From Psychroflexus planctonicus (GTDB taxonomy: Bacteria > Bacteroidota > Bacteroidia > Flavobacteriales > Flavobacteriaceae), in assembly GCF_014640195.1 (NCBI RefSeq), contig NZ_BMGM01000007.1, positions 62,001 through 126,000 on the forward strand: DNA of 64,000 nt. The letters run 5' to 3'. Shown here in pieces: positions 50,797 to 60,268 of the stretch (its first letter is position 1; every line of letters starts with the position of its first letter). Position numbers and translations under genes: made by a program. The notes under the pieces were generated by a model that had not been told where the DNA came from, ran no database searches, and saw only the letters and a list, made by a program, of their open reading frames with translations.

Positions 50797-52620
50797 TTAC
50801 TTTTTCTTCGTATTGTTATCTCTTTTTACATCTGCCATTAAATTAGACGGATCAATTTCTACTTTTTGAACTCCTGTTTTGGATGGTATTGTTAAAGTAT
50901 AATCAGGATAAGCCCAAGCCCAATCATCTTGTACATTTTTAGCTTTGGGCTTAATCCATCGCATCATCCGTAATGGAATGTAATATTCTTCACTACTACC
51001 GTCTTGGTAAGTTACTAAAATTTCAAGTGGCATGGGCATCAAACCCAGTCGTTTTAATGTAATTTTAGTAGTTTCGTCGGTTTCTTCAATATTTTCAACT
51101 GCATAATCAATAGTATTGGTGGTTTGTGTCCAATCGGTTAAATACCAATTGAGCTGTGCACCTGAAACTTTTTCAGCAACACGAATAAAATCGTTTGGTG
51201 TGGGATGTTTCATTTTCCACATATTAAAATATTCTTTTAGGGTTTCTTGAAGCAATTCTTCTCCTAAAAGATATTCTAGTTGGGCTAAAAATACAGCTCC
51301 TTTAGAATAAGCCGAAGCACCGTAAGCCGCATTAAATTCCCATCGATCTGCATGTGTAGTTTGCGGTTGTTCATATCCAGAATTGGCTAAACCTACATAA
51401 CTACCATAACTCCTAGCGAAAGGGTTTTCACTTTTTTGATTCATTACTTCATTCATGGCTAATGAAGAAATATAAGTAGTCATCCCTTCGTCCATCCACT
51501 CATGTTTAGCTTCGTTTGTTGCTAACACATGCTGAAACCAAGAATGAGCTAATTCGTGAGCAGTAACTCCTACTAAACTTCCAAAAGAACGTTCCCCAGT
51601 AATTAATGTACACATGGCATACTCCATACCGCCATCGCCACCTTGAATTACAGAATATTGTTTGTAGGGATACTGGCCAATATGTTTGTTGAAAAACAAC
51701 AACAAGTCTTCTGTTTTAGGTTGAAGATTTTTCCAGTTTTCAATTATTTCTGGATTGTCTTTATAGAAAAAATGAAGCTTGGTTCCATCTTTTGCAGTAA
51801 AGGAATCGTGAATAAAGTCAGGGTCGGCACCCCAAGCAAAGTCGTGAACCATGGGTGCAATAAAATGCCAAGTTAGTTTTTTGCGTTTGGTTTTTACTTG
51901 TACGCCTTCATCTTGGTAACCATGACCAATTTTGTTAGGATTTTGAAGATATCCAGTTCCGCCAATCACGTAATCTTTATCGATTTTAATTTTTACATCA
52001 AAATCTCCCCAAACTCCTTGAAACTCCCTTCCTATGTAAGGATCTGCATGCCATCCTTCAAAATCGTATTCAGCCATTTTTGGATACCACTGCGTCATAG
52101 AAAGCGCAACACCTTCTGCATTATTTCTTCCTGATCTTCTAATTTGATTGGGCACTTGACCTTCAAATTTTAAATCGAATTCTGTGGTTTCGCCTGGAGC
52201 AATAGGCTCATTTAAAGTTATTTCTAATACGGTACCAGCAACTTTGCTTTCTACCTTTTTATTTCGATGTTTTAAATTCTTCACCTTCAGATATCCTATT
52301 TCTTCAGGTTTCAAGTTTCCTATCCTACTTCCCACTCGCGGGTCTGCATCTTGAATGCTTTGCGAACGCACATCCATTTCGCTCCCAGGTTGAAAAGCAT
52401 TAAAATACAAATGAATAAATACACGATTTAATTCATCTGGAGAATTATTGGTATATTTTATAGTTTGCTTACCTGTATATTGAAATGTTTCCACATCCAT
52501 ATCTACTTCCATTTCGTAGTCGATATGTTGTTGCCAATATGCTGTATTGTTTTGTGCAGTTAAAATTGAAACACAAAATAAAACTATAAAAAGTGCGAAA
52601 AATCTACTTTTCATCTGCAA
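50797..52620 (-). CDS. M1-family metallopeptidase (aminopeptidase-like)
   Basis: A 607-residue exported zinc peptidase (signal peptide to SILTAQ near 22). The zinc site HELAHSWFQHVLATNEAKHEWMDEG near 355-380 has the HExxH-(18x)-E pattern, preceded by the GGDGGMEYAM exopeptidase motif near 330-339. It resembles the single-domain M1 proteases of Bacteroidota, in which the C-terminal ERAP-like domain is missing. A role in peptide degradation outside the cytosol is likely. Its start overlaps the S8 protease gene by 17 bases, so both come from one transcript. Confidence 0.92.
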   Translation of the reverse strand: MQMKSRFFALFIVLFCVSILTAQNNTAYWQQHIDYEMEVDMDVETFQYTGKQTIKYTNNSPDELNRVFIHLYFNAFQPGSEMDVRSQSIQDADPRVGSRIGNLKPEEIGYLKVKNLKHRNKKVESKVAGTVLEITLNEPIAPGETTEFDLKFEGQVPNQIRRSGRNNAEGVALSMTQWYPKMAEYDFEGWHADPYIGREFQGVWGDFDVKIKIDKDYVIGGTGYLQNPNKIGHGYQDEGVQVKTKRKKLTWHFIAPMVHDFAWGADPDFIHDSFTAKDGTKLHFFYKDNPEIIENWKNLQPKTEDLLLFFNKHIGQYPYKQYSVIQGGDGGMEYAMCTLITGERSFGSLVGVTAHELAHSWFQHVLATNEAKHEWMDEGMTTYISSLAMNEVMNQKSENPFARSYGSYVGLANSGYEQPQTTHADRWEFNAAYGASAYSKGAVFLAQLEYLLGEELLQETLKEYFNMWKMKHPTPNDFIRVAEKVSGAQLNWYLTDWTQTTNTIDYAVENIEETDETTKITLKRLGLMPMPLEILVTYQDGSSEEYYIPLRMMRWIKPKAKNVQDDWAWAYPDYTLTIPSKTGVQKVEIDPSNLMADVKRDNNTKKK

Positions 52621-54265
52621 GTATTAAAGCGTTATACAAATTGGCTATTTTGCCTGAAACCGATAACTCTGAAAAATCTGCAGTATTATTTGGGTCGCCT
52701 CCAACTATTACTTCTCCTTCAAAAGCTAAACCGCTTTCCATAATTACTTGTTTAACCTGAGCTGCACTCAATTTTGGGTAATATGAACGGATTAAAGCAG
52801 CTATACCTGCTACTCCTGGCGCTGCCATAGATGTTCCTTGTAAAAATTCGTAGGTATCTAAAGGAGTTGAAGCATAAATTTGAGATCCTGGAGCAAAAAT
52901 GTCTACACTAGATTTTCCATAATTTGAAAATCCAGAAACCATTGCTTTTCCATAAGCTGGTGTAATAGAACCAACGTTAAGGAAGTTGTCTGCTATTTCA
53001 GTTTCATTTTCTGGTGTTTGGTCGTTCGGGTATACACGCACTTCATCTAAATCTGAAGCATCATTTCCTGCTGCGTTTACAATTAACACGTCGTTTTCTG
53101 CTGCGTATTTAATGGCTTCTTCCACTTTTTCTGGATATCTAGAAAAGTATTTTCCAAAACTTGTATTAATCACTTTTGCGCCATTATCTACCGCATAACG
53201 AAATGCCATAGTAATGTCTTTATCATACTCATCTCCATCTGGAACTGCACGTACAGAAAGAATTTTTACATTTTGAGCAACTCCTTTTGCTCCTTTATCA
53301 TTTGTTCTATCTGCTGCTATAATTCCAGCAACATGAGTTCCGTGTTTAGCATCTTCCTTTTTTGGGTCTGGACCAGATACTTGATTGTTTCCGTAAACGG
53401 TAATGCTGAAATCATTCTCGTCATCACCAAGATTTTTTGGTCGCGCATATAAATCCATATTAAAATGAGAATCCATTCTACCGCCAAAATAATCTTTTGC
53501 TTCATTTAACTGCTCGTAAACTTCTTCTAGATTTTCACCAGCATTAGTCATCACATTCATCATAAAGTTCTTTTGATTTTTTAACTCGGTAGAATCAGTT
53601 TCGAATTCACGAACCGTCTCTAAGGTAAGTTTGTCTACTTGCATAGCGTTTTTTAAACCTTCTTCGCCACGTTGCATATTGGTTAGCAACATTAAATAAC
53701 GGTTATAGTTGGTTTGAGTACTCTTCATTTCTTTTTCGTACTCTGCTTTAGCTGCTTCGTATTGTTTAATTTCAGCATCACTGGCTTCACTTTGGTCTTC
53801 TCCATAAATTTTTTCAAAATCGCGAACAATACGGGTGTATTCCATATTTTCTTCAACTATATCTCCTAGAAAATTCCAGCCGTATACATCGTCAACAAAT
53901 CCATTTTCATCATCATCAATACCGTTGTTGGGAATTTCGTTTGGATTCATCCACATTACAGAAGCTAAGTCTTCATGTTCATTGTCAATTCCACTGTCAA
54001 TTACTCCTACAATTACTATTTCACCTTCTTGGTCACGAATAAGTTCTTCATAAGCGCGATTTACACTCATTCCTGGAATGGTATCGGTTAATAAATCTGC
54101 GTGGCTCCATGATTTAAGTTCGTCTTCAGACAAATCTTGGTTTTTTTCAGGTAAATCTCCTAAGCGAAGTGGTTCAGCTTCAAATTGTAAACCTTTTGTA
54201 CCACAGCTTGCTACTACTATTGAAGCAGCTATGGCTCCAAAATAATTTCTATAATTTGTTTTCAT
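52604..54265 (-). CDS. S8 subtilisin-family serine protease (lipoprotein, long insert)
   Basis: A 553-residue lipoprotein (Cys21 in VVASCGTKG) with the full subtilisin triad: Asp90 in VGVIDSGID, His308 in HGTHVAGIIAA, and Ser479 in GTSMAAPGVAG; Asn400 in NAAGND is the oxyanion residue. The gap between Asp90 and His308 is about 218 residues, far more than the roughly 30-40 seen in subtilisin. It contains an acidic segment (IPNNGIDDDENGFVDD) and a long helical stretch (about 150-265). The insert may cover the active site or bind a partner. The gene is three bases from the MBL gene, in the same operon. Confidence 0.92.
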   Translation of the reverse strand: MKTNYRNYFGAIAASIVVASCGTKGLQFEAEPLRLGDLPEKNQDLSEDELKSWSHADLLTDTIPGMSVNRAYEELIRDQEGEIVIVGVIDSGIDNEHEDLASVMWMNPNEIPNNGIDDDENGFVDDVYGWNFLGDIVEENMEYTRIVRDFEKIYGEDQSEASDAEIKQYEAAKAEYEKEMKSTQTNYNRYLMLLTNMQRGEEGLKNAMQVDKLTLETVREFETDSTELKNQKNFMMNVMTNAGENLEEVYEQLNEAKDYFGGRMDSHFNMDLYARPKNLGDDENDFSITVYGNNQVSGPDPKKEDAKHGTHVAGIIAADRTNDKGAKGVAQNVKILSVRAVPDGDEYDKDITMAFRYAVDNGAKVINTSFGKYFSRYPEKVEEAIKYAAENDVLIVNAAGNDASDLDEVRVYPNDQTPENETEIADNFLNVGSITPAYGKAMVSGFSNYGKSSVDIFAPGSQIYASTPLDTYEFLQGTSMAAPGVAGIAALIRSYYPKLSAAQVKQVIMESGLAFEGEVIVGGDPNNTADFSELSVSGKIANLYNALILADEK

Positions 54266-54268
54266 TCT

Positions 54269-55126
54269 TTAATTAAATAATTCGTTAAACGTATAAATTT
54301 GATTGAGTCTAATGCCTTTTTCAGTTTCTTTTAAGTTTATTATTTCGTTGTGGGCATCATGTTCTAAAAATAGGTAATAATTTTCTTTTGCTGCTTCATC
54401 TAGAAATTGTTTTTTTTCTTTTAGCGTAAGCAATGGTCTGGTGTCATAACCCATAACAAAGGGCAATGGAATATGACCTGCGGTGGGCAACAAATCTGCT
54501 GCAAAAACAAGTTTTTTATTTTGATGTTCAATAATAGGAATCATTTGCTTATCTGTATGTCCGTCTGCAAAGAAAACTTCAAAATTAAGCTCTTTATAAA
54601 AGTGGCGTTGTTCACTTCGGTCTAAAAAATGAAGCTGCCCAGATTCTTGCATGGGCAATAGGTTTTCTTTTAAAAATGAAGCTTTTTCTCTATCATTAGG
54701 ATTAATAGCCCAATCCCAATGTTCTTTGTTGGTCCAGAACTTAGCATTTTTAAATGCAGGTTCGTAACCTGTTTTATCTTTATTCCATTGTACACTTCCG
54801 CCGCAGTGGTCAAAATGCAGATGCGTCATAAATACATCGGTAATATCGTATCTATGAAAACCATGTTTTGCAAGAGACTTGTCTAGGGTGTGGTCTCCCC
54901 AACGAAAATAATAACTAAAAAATTTATCGCTTTGTTTATTACCCAAACCTGTATCGATTAAAATAAGCTGCTTTCCATCCTCTATTAATAAGCTGGTTGC
55001 TGCAATATCTATCATGTTATTTTGGTCAGCGGGATTGGTTCTTTGCCATAAAGATTTTGGCACCACTCCAAACATGGCTCCGCCATCTAGTTTAAAATGG
55101 CCGGTTTCTATGCTGTATAATTTCAT
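54269..55126 (-). CDS. MBL-fold metallo-hydrolase
   Basis: A 285-residue metallo-beta-lactamase-fold enzyme with the THLHFDHCGG motif near 101-110 (the HxHxDH metal site), LIDTGLGNK near 55-63 and a C-terminal His in FLEHDAHN near 252-259. The sequence is close to the quorum-quenching/lactonase-like or phosphonate-type hydrolases, but no specific substrate can be named. It is cytosolic, without a signal peptide. It leads an operon with the S8 and M1 peptidases. Confidence 0.88.
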   Translation of the reverse strand: MKLYSIETGHFKLDGGAMFGVVPKSLWQRTNPADQNNMIDIAATSLLIEDGKQLILIDTGLGNKQSDKFFSYYFRWGDHTLDKSLAKHGFHRYDITDVFMTHLHFDHCGGSVQWNKDKTGYEPAFKNAKFWTNKEHWDWAINPNDREKASFLKENLLPMQESGQLHFLDRSEQRHFYKELNFEVFFADGHTDKQMIPIIEHQNKKLVFAADLLPTAGHIPLPFVMGYDTRPLLTLKEKKQFLDEAAKENYYLFLEHDAHNEIINLKETEKGIRLNQIYTFNELFN

Positions 55127-55224
55127 TTAAGCTTTGTTTAACTGCAAAATAATAAACTTAAGTGAAGACAAACTTTGTATTCCTTCTAATTGTAGTATTT
55201 TTAACAACTCATTTCAAGTGAAAT

Positions 55225-57102
55225 ATGTTAGAACTCTCAGGAATAATAATCTTAGGTATTGCAGCACAATGGTTTGCGTGGAAACTTAAGATACCCGCTA
55301 TTTTGCCGCTTATTTTAATTGGTTTAGCAGTTGGCCCTTTGGCCACCTTGTATACTGAAGATGGCAGCAAATTAATTGAACCTATTTGGAATGGTGAGCG
55401 TGGCTTATTTCCAGGAGAAAGCTTATTTTACTTTGTTTCTCTAGCCATAAGTGTAATTTTATTTGAAGGTGGGTTAACCTTACGCAGAAATGAATTACTC
55501 AATGTTGGACCCGTAATTGTAAAGTTAATTACAGTTGCTGTAATTATTACATTTATTGGTGCAGGAATGGCCGCACATTGGATTTTGGGATTGAGTTGGC
55601 AAATATCACTTTTATTTTCAGGACTCATTATTGTTACTGGACCAACTGTTATTGCTCCTATTTTGAGAAATATACCACTTAAAAAAGATGTATCTGCCAT
55701 TTTAAAATGGGAAGGTATTTTAATAGATCCAATTGGTGCCTTAGTGGCTGTATTGGTTTACGAATTTATATCTGCTGGTGGCGGCGAAGCTTTTACTAAA
55801 ACAGCTTTAATAGAATTTGGTAAAATCGTGCTTTTTGGATCAACATTTGGATTTACATTTGCGCATACCCTTACGCTTTTAATCAAGAAAAAAGTTATTC
55901 CAAACTACTTGATGAATGTATTTACCTTAGCAACTGTTTTGGGAGTTTTTGTTTTGGCAGATAGTTTTGCTCATGAAAGCGGACTTTTAGCAGTTGTTGT
56001 TATGGGAATAATTATGGGTAACACTAATTTACCCAACTTCAAAGAACTGTTGTACTTTAAGGAGTCTCTTAGTGTTTTACTGATTTCAATTTTATTTATT
56101 TTGCTAGCGGCCAACATTAACATGAATGAACTCATGTTGGTATTTAATTGGGAAGCGCTTATACTATTTGCCACTGTTGTTTTTGTTGTGAGACCACTTG
56201 GCGTGTTTTTAAGCAGTATTAATTCTAGCTTAAATCTTCGTGAAAAACTGTTTATTAGTTGGGTTGGACCTCGCGGTATTGTTGCCGCTGGTATTGCATC
56301 TTTATTTGGAATTAAATTGGCGAGTCAAGGTGTTCATAATGCAGAATTAATTACTCCACTGGTTTTTATGATTGTTCTGGGAACAGTATTACTCAATGCA
56401 ACTACAGCTAGACCTTTTGCAAAATTAGTCGGTGTTTTTCAAACCGATTCCAATGGAATTTTAATCATCGGCTCATCTTCATTTTCTAGAGTAATTGCTA
56501 AATATTTAATAGAAAATGGAAGGCATGTTATTATAGTAGACAATAACCAAAGCAACACAGAAGCAGCGAAAAAAATGGGTATTGAAGCCATAAATGCCAA
56601 TGTATACTCAGACGATTTGGTAGATAACGTAGAACTTTCTGATATTGGCTATATGATGGCACTTACTGGAAATACCGCAGTGAACAACAAAGCCATCGAG
56701 AATTTTTCGTCTCATTTTGGTGGAAAAGGAGTGTATCGCGTAATCTCATCTGAAGAAATGCGTGATCCAGAAAAAAACCCTGAAGAAGGTTTATTTTCAT
56801 ATACAGACGATTATATAAAACTGGTTAACCTAACTCGAAAATATCCTGAAATTCATGAAATACCTTTATCATCTAAAACACATTTTGAAAAATTAATTGA
56901 AAACACAAATCAGGAAGCAGATGCTATTCCTTTGTTTGTGAAAAAAACTGATGGTGAGTTAATTTTGATTCCTTCTAATAGCAAAAAACTTGAAATTGAA
57001 GAAGGTTTCCGACTGGTATACCTCGGAAAAGAAATTTCTAACGAATTTTCTGAGCAAATTACAAGAGAAATTTCAGTAAAAAAGGAAACAGATGCCGATT
57101 AA
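55225..57102 (+). CDS. Cation/proton antiporter with TrkA-N/TrkA-C domains (CPA family)
   Basis: A 625-residue antiporter. Residues about 1-395 form about twelve hydrophobic helices with an ALLFEGGLTLR-like segment near 78 and the ion-path pattern SGLIIVTGPTVIAPILR near 132. A Rossmann-like TrkA-N domain follows (about 410-530, GSSSFSRVIAKYLIENGRHVIIVDNNQSN), then TrkA-C-like (about 545-615). This is the CPA1/KefB-like combination in which nucleotides regulate exchange of K+ or Na+ for protons. It ends 13 bases before dprA, in one likely operon. Confidence 0.93.
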   Translation: MLELSGIIILGIAAQWFAWKLKIPAILPLILIGLAVGPLATLYTEDGSKLIEPIWNGERGLFPGESLFYFVSLAISVILFEGGLTLRRNELLNVGPVIVKLITVAVIITFIGAGMAAHWILGLSWQISLLFSGLIIVTGPTVIAPILRNIPLKKDVSAILKWEGILIDPIGALVAVLVYEFISAGGGEAFTKTALIEFGKIVLFGSTFGFTFAHTLTLLIKKKVIPNYLMNVFTLATVLGVFVLADSFAHESGLLAVVVMGIIMGNTNLPNFKELLYFKESLSVLLISILFILLAANINMNELMLVFNWEALILFATVVFVVRPLGVFLSSINSSLNLREKLFISWVGPRGIVAAGIASLFGIKLASQGVHNAELITPLVFMIVLGTVLLNATTARPFAKLVGVFQTDSNGILIIGSSSFSRVIAKYLIENGRHVIIVDNNQSNTEAAKKMGIEAINANVYSDDLVDNVELSDIGYMMALTGNTAVNNKAIENFSSHFGGKGVYRVISSEEMRDPEKNPEEGLFSYTDDYIKLVNLTRKYPEIHEIPLSSKTHFEKLIENTNQEADAIPLFVKKTDGELILIPSNSKKLEIEEGFRLVYLGKEISNEFSEQITREISVKKETDAD

Positions 57103-57114
57103 AAACTACTTTGT

Positions 57115-58218
57115 ATGTTATCTGAAAATGAACTTTTATACCGAATTGCACTTCAAAAACTTCCCAATTTAGGAGATTCTACTGCAAAAAAGTTAATTGA
57201 CAGATTAGGTTCTGCTGAAGCTATTTTTAAAGAGAAAAAAAATAATCTCTTAAAAATTGAGGGTATTGGGCTTCATAAAATTAAACATTTAAAAGATACT
57301 TCTTACTTAGATGAAGCTGAAAAAGAAATTCATTTTATCAAATCTAATCAAATTGAAGTTTGGTCTTTTGAAGACAAAAGCTATCCCAATTTACTCAAAC
57401 ATTGCATCGATGGTCCTATTTTACTTTACACACGGGGCAACATAGATTTAAAAAACAAGAAAATTATCAGTATTGTAGGCACGCGAAAAATTACATCTTA
57501 TGGTGTTCAATTTTGTGAGCAACTCATTTCAGATTTAGCTGTTTTAAATCCTGTAATTGTTTCTGGTTTTGCATACGGTGCAGACATTACAGCCCAAAAA
57601 ACAGCAATACAGCATCAATTACAAAACATTGGATGCTTGGCTCATGGTCTAGACCAAATTTACCCAAAGATTCATGGTAAATATGCACCTGATGTAGAAA
57701 GAAACGGCGGTTTTATTACAGATTTTTGTAGCGGGGACGAATTTGACAGAAATAACTTTTTAAAAAGAAATAGAATTATCGCTGGAATGAGTGAAGCCAC
57801 TATTGTAATTGAAAGTGCAGAAAAAGGGGGTTCTTTAGTAACAGCAGATATTGCAAATTCTTACAATCGAGAAGTGTTTGCTGTTCCTGGAAGAAGTACC
57901 GACAAACTGAGCCTGGGTTGTAACAACTTAATAAAAAAGCACCAAGCTAAATTAATTACAAGTGCAGCAGATATCATTTATCATTTAGGCTGGGATTTGG
58001 AAGCGAAACCTGCAAAACAAACGCAGCTTTTTATTGAATTAACCAATGAAGAACAAAAATTAGTAGATAAGTTAAATGAATTAGGTAAATGTGAATTAGA
58101 CGAATTATCTTTACAAACTAAAATGCCAACACATCAATTGGCTGGTCTACTACTTAATTTAGAATTAAAAGGAGTAGTAAGACCTTTACCCGGAAAACAA
58201 TTTGAATATATAAATTAA
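57115..58218 (+). CDS. dprA: DNA-processing protein DprA
   Basis: A 367-residue DprA: an N-terminal SAM/HhH-like part (LPNLGDSTAKKLIDRLGS near 15-32 and KIEGIGLHKIKHL near 44-56), the Rossmann-fold domain with IVGTRKITSYG near 119-129, VSGFAYGADITAQKTAI near 148-164 and GCLAHGLDQIYP near 171-182, and a C-terminal winged helix (about 300-365). DprA loads RecA onto incoming DNA during natural transformation, although it is found in many bacteria not known to be competent. Confidence 0.95.
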   Translation: MLSENELLYRIALQKLPNLGDSTAKKLIDRLGSAEAIFKEKKNNLLKIEGIGLHKIKHLKDTSYLDEAEKEIHFIKSNQIEVWSFEDKSYPNLLKHCIDGPILLYTRGNIDLKNKKIISIVGTRKITSYGVQFCEQLISDLAVLNPVIVSGFAYGADITAQKTAIQHQLQNIGCLAHGLDQIYPKIHGKYAPDVERNGGFITDFCSGDEFDRNNFLKRNRIIAGMSEATIVIESAEKGGSLVTADIANSYNREVFAVPGRSTDKLSLGCNNLIKKHQAKLITSAADIIYHLGWDLEAKPAKQTQLFIELTNEEQKLVDKLNELGKCELDELSLQTKMPTHQLAGLLLNLELKGVVRPLPGKQFEYIN

Positions 58219-58223
58219 TACAC

Positions 58224-58697
58224 ATGAAGAAAATTGCCCTTAGTTTAAGCTTAATATTACTCGTTTCATTGAGCTTTACATCTTGTCAAGACGAAAACAA
58301 AAAAGATGAGCCTGAAGTTGAAGAACTTCAGAAAAAGTTTAACGAAAAAATGAAAGAAACCATTGCAATTCACGACGAAGTGATGCCTAAAATGACCAAA
58401 ATAAATTTGCTACTTACAAATTTAGAAAAGGAAAGTGCTAAATTACCAGAAGATGAATACAATGAAGCTATGGGTTTATTGCAGGAATCTCATGAAGAAA
58501 TGATGAGTTGGATGAAGAAATTTAGTAATTACTTTGATTCCAAAGAAGTAAATTCAGGAATTAGCATAGAAGATATTGATGAACTGAAAGCTAAAAATGA
58601 AATGCTAAATAGCTTCAAAGAATCAGCAGAAGAAATGCAAAAGAACATGAATAGAAATATCGAAAATGCACAAGAGTTGTTCGATAGATTTCAATAA
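58224..58697 (+). CDS. Alpha-helical lipoprotein, function unknown
   Basis: A 157-residue predicted lipoprotein (Cys21 in LSFTSCQDENKK). From about residue 30 to the end the sequence is helical and charged with heptad-like Leu/Met spacing (ELQKKFNEKMKETIAIHDEV, LEKESAKLPEDEYNEAMGLL), so a coiled-coil or helical bundle is expected. No catalytic motif was found. It resembles Bacteroidota proteins labelled viral A-type inclusion protein. The gene is five bases after dprA and closed by a strong terminator. Confidence 0.78.
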   Translation: MKKIALSLSLILLVSLSFTSCQDENKKDEPEVEELQKKFNEKMKETIAIHDEVMPKMTKINLLLTNLEKESAKLPEDEYNEAMGLLQESHEEMMSWMKKFSNYFDSKEVNSGISIEDIDELKAKNEMLNSFKESAEEMQKNMNRNIENAQELFDRFQ

Positions 58698-58717
58698 ACT
58701 TTAGTATTTCACAAAAC

Positions 58718-58754
58718 AAAACAGCCGTTGCAATTGCAACGGCTGTTTTTTTTT
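58718..58754 (+). terminator. Strong intrinsic terminator after the helical lipoprotein gene
   Basis: A perfect 32-base palindrome: AAAACAGCCGTTGCAA and its exact complement, with no loop bases to spare, followed by T. It lies between convergent genes and can act in both directions. Confidence 0.9.
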
Positions 58755-58766
58755 ATGTAATCCATA

Positions 58767-59684
58767 TTAAAGTTGAAATGCTAAGCCAACTCCAAGTACT
58801 TGTCTTATCTGAAAACCTTTTACAGCGTTATCATCGTAAATGGCTTGAAAAGTAAAGTTAGTAGAAATATAATCGTTTACTTTAAGTACTAAGTTTAAGG
58901 TATAATCAATATCTACATTTTGTGGATCTTCCATATAGTTTGAAAACAAATTTAGAAAGTTTTCCATTGTTATATTGTTCATCAATTTAAACTTACCGTA
59001 AGCGTTTAAGGATGCACCAAATTCAGTTCTTACTGTTTCACCTTCATCTAAACCAAAAAAATCTCCATCAACATAACCTGGAGTTGAAGTAAATTTAGAA
59101 CTGGCAAATATTAAACGACCTGTTGCTGGTGAAATATTCACCCTAAAATCATCACTTTCTTTCCATAACGCACCTAAGCCCAATTGCAAAAATGCTGGAG
59201 ACATCAACTCTGTTTCAAGACTTCTCGTTTCGTTTCCCAGTTCATCTTCGCCAAAAGTATAGCCATTGGCAAATTGGGTTCTAAAATTCAACATGGTTGA
59301 GTAGCTCCATTTTGAATCTCCCATCTGGTATCCTGCAACAGAGTTTACTTCTAGACGATCGTTTGTTTTTCTGTTGAAATCTTGATCTTTAGTTCGCGTA
59401 ATACCATAATCTCCTAAAAGTTTGGTATCCCAAGTAACTTTTTCGTTTTTGTAGTTAATGTCGTAGCTAACTAAAACGTTGGCAGAATAGTTAGAAGTTC
59501 CACCACCAAGCCATTCACTATTAAAACTAGCTTGATTAATTAAAAAGGAAAAATTGCCGCCCATTTTCCACTTTTTTTCTTTCTTTTCTTCTGTGTTTTC
59601 TTCATTTTGAGCATTGTTAGCATCGTTTTGTGCTGAAGCTATGACAAAACAAAAAAACAGAGATAATACATAAATTTTCTTCAT
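58767..59684 (-). CDS. DUF3078 outer-membrane protein
   Basis: A 305-residue protein with a signal peptide (to IASAQ near 20). After a Glu/Lys-rich linker, a barrel-like body starts at WKMGGNFSFLINQASFNSEW near 39-58, then alternating aromatic strands (KWSYSTMLNFRTQF near 123-136), ending GVGLAFQL, typical of outer-membrane barrels. The WxxGGxxSxxxNQxxxxxW block is the DUF3078 signature. Function is unknown. It has a strong promoter of its own at the end of the suf operon. Confidence 0.88.
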   Translation of the reverse strand: MKKIYVLSLFFCFVIASAQNDANNAQNEENTEEKKEKKWKMGGNFSFLINQASFNSEWLGGGTSNYSANVLVSYDINYKNEKVTWDTKLLGDYGITRTKDQDFNRKTNDRLEVNSVAGYQMGDSKWSYSTMLNFRTQFANGYTFGEDELGNETRSLETELMSPAFLQLGLGALWKESDDFRVNISPATGRLIFASSKFTSTPGYVDGDFFGLDEGETVRTEFGASLNAYGKFKLMNNITMENFLNLFSNYMEDPQNVDIDYTLNLVLKVNDYISTNFTFQAIYDDNAVKGFQIRQVLGVGLAFQL

Positions 59685-59704
59685 AGTTTGTTTAGATTAA
59701 GCTG

Positions 59705-59712
59705 CAAATATA
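59705..59712 (-). promoter_or_regulatory. -7 box (TATATTTG, minus strand) for the DUF3078 gene
   Basis: An exact TAnnTTTG match with TTTG 18 bases upstream, 20 bases before the ATG at 59684. Confidence 0.68.
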
Positions 59713-59750
59713 GCAGGAATCTAAATTTTACAAAGTATAATTTAAGAGCT

Positions 59751-60257
59751 TTACTTCTTCGATTTAAATAATGGCACTGAAGAACAAGCTTCTCCGTACA
59801 TAATGGACTTTGCTACCGGTTGAAGTTTTTCTAACAAAAGCAAGTAAGCAGTTTCTGGCACCGGTTTATTTGAACAACCTTTTACGATTACTGGGAGATT
59901 CTGAAAAGAAGACACGTTAAATTGATGCACTTTTTCTGTATATAAAACCAGTTCTAAATCTGCTAAGTTTCCTTTGATAACTTTTTTTGCAAATTCTTTT
60001 AAATGCAAACTAACCAACATAAAAGCCCAAGAAGGAACAATGGCATCTGTAGAGCAATGAAGTGCAATAAGTTGACCTTCATATTGACTAAAATCATGAG
60101 CCATTAAGGCAGCTCTGAAATCTTTTTCTTTTAAAAGCAAACCTTCATAAAGCCATTGAGCTATATCAATTTGTGTTCTAGTTCCTGAAACATACAATTC
60201 TTCCAGGTCTATAGTTTGTAGTTTACTTTTGGCAACACGGTTTACAATTTCAGTCAT
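59751..60257 (-). CDS. DUF2480 protein of the suf operon
   Basis: A 168-residue protein that begins EIVNRVAKSKLQTIDLEEL and carries QYEGQLIALHCSTDAIVPSWAFMLV near 73-97 and VIVKGCSNKPVPETAYLLL near 123-141, the pattern of DUF2480. In Flavobacteriia this gene commonly sits at the end of the suf operon. The conserved Cys residues (near 82 and 128) could bind iron-sulfur intermediates, but no function is established. It begins 11 bases after sufT. Confidence 0.85.
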   Translation of the reverse strand: MTEIVNRVAKSKLQTIDLEELYVSGTRTQIDIAQWLYEGLLLKEKDFRAALMAHDFSQYEGQLIALHCSTDAIVPSWAFMLVSLHLKEFAKKVIKGNLADLELVLYTEKVHQFNVSSFQNLPVIVKGCSNKPVPETAYLLLLEKLQPVAKSIMYGEACSSVPLFKSKK

Positions 60258-60268
60258 AAATTGGTTCT

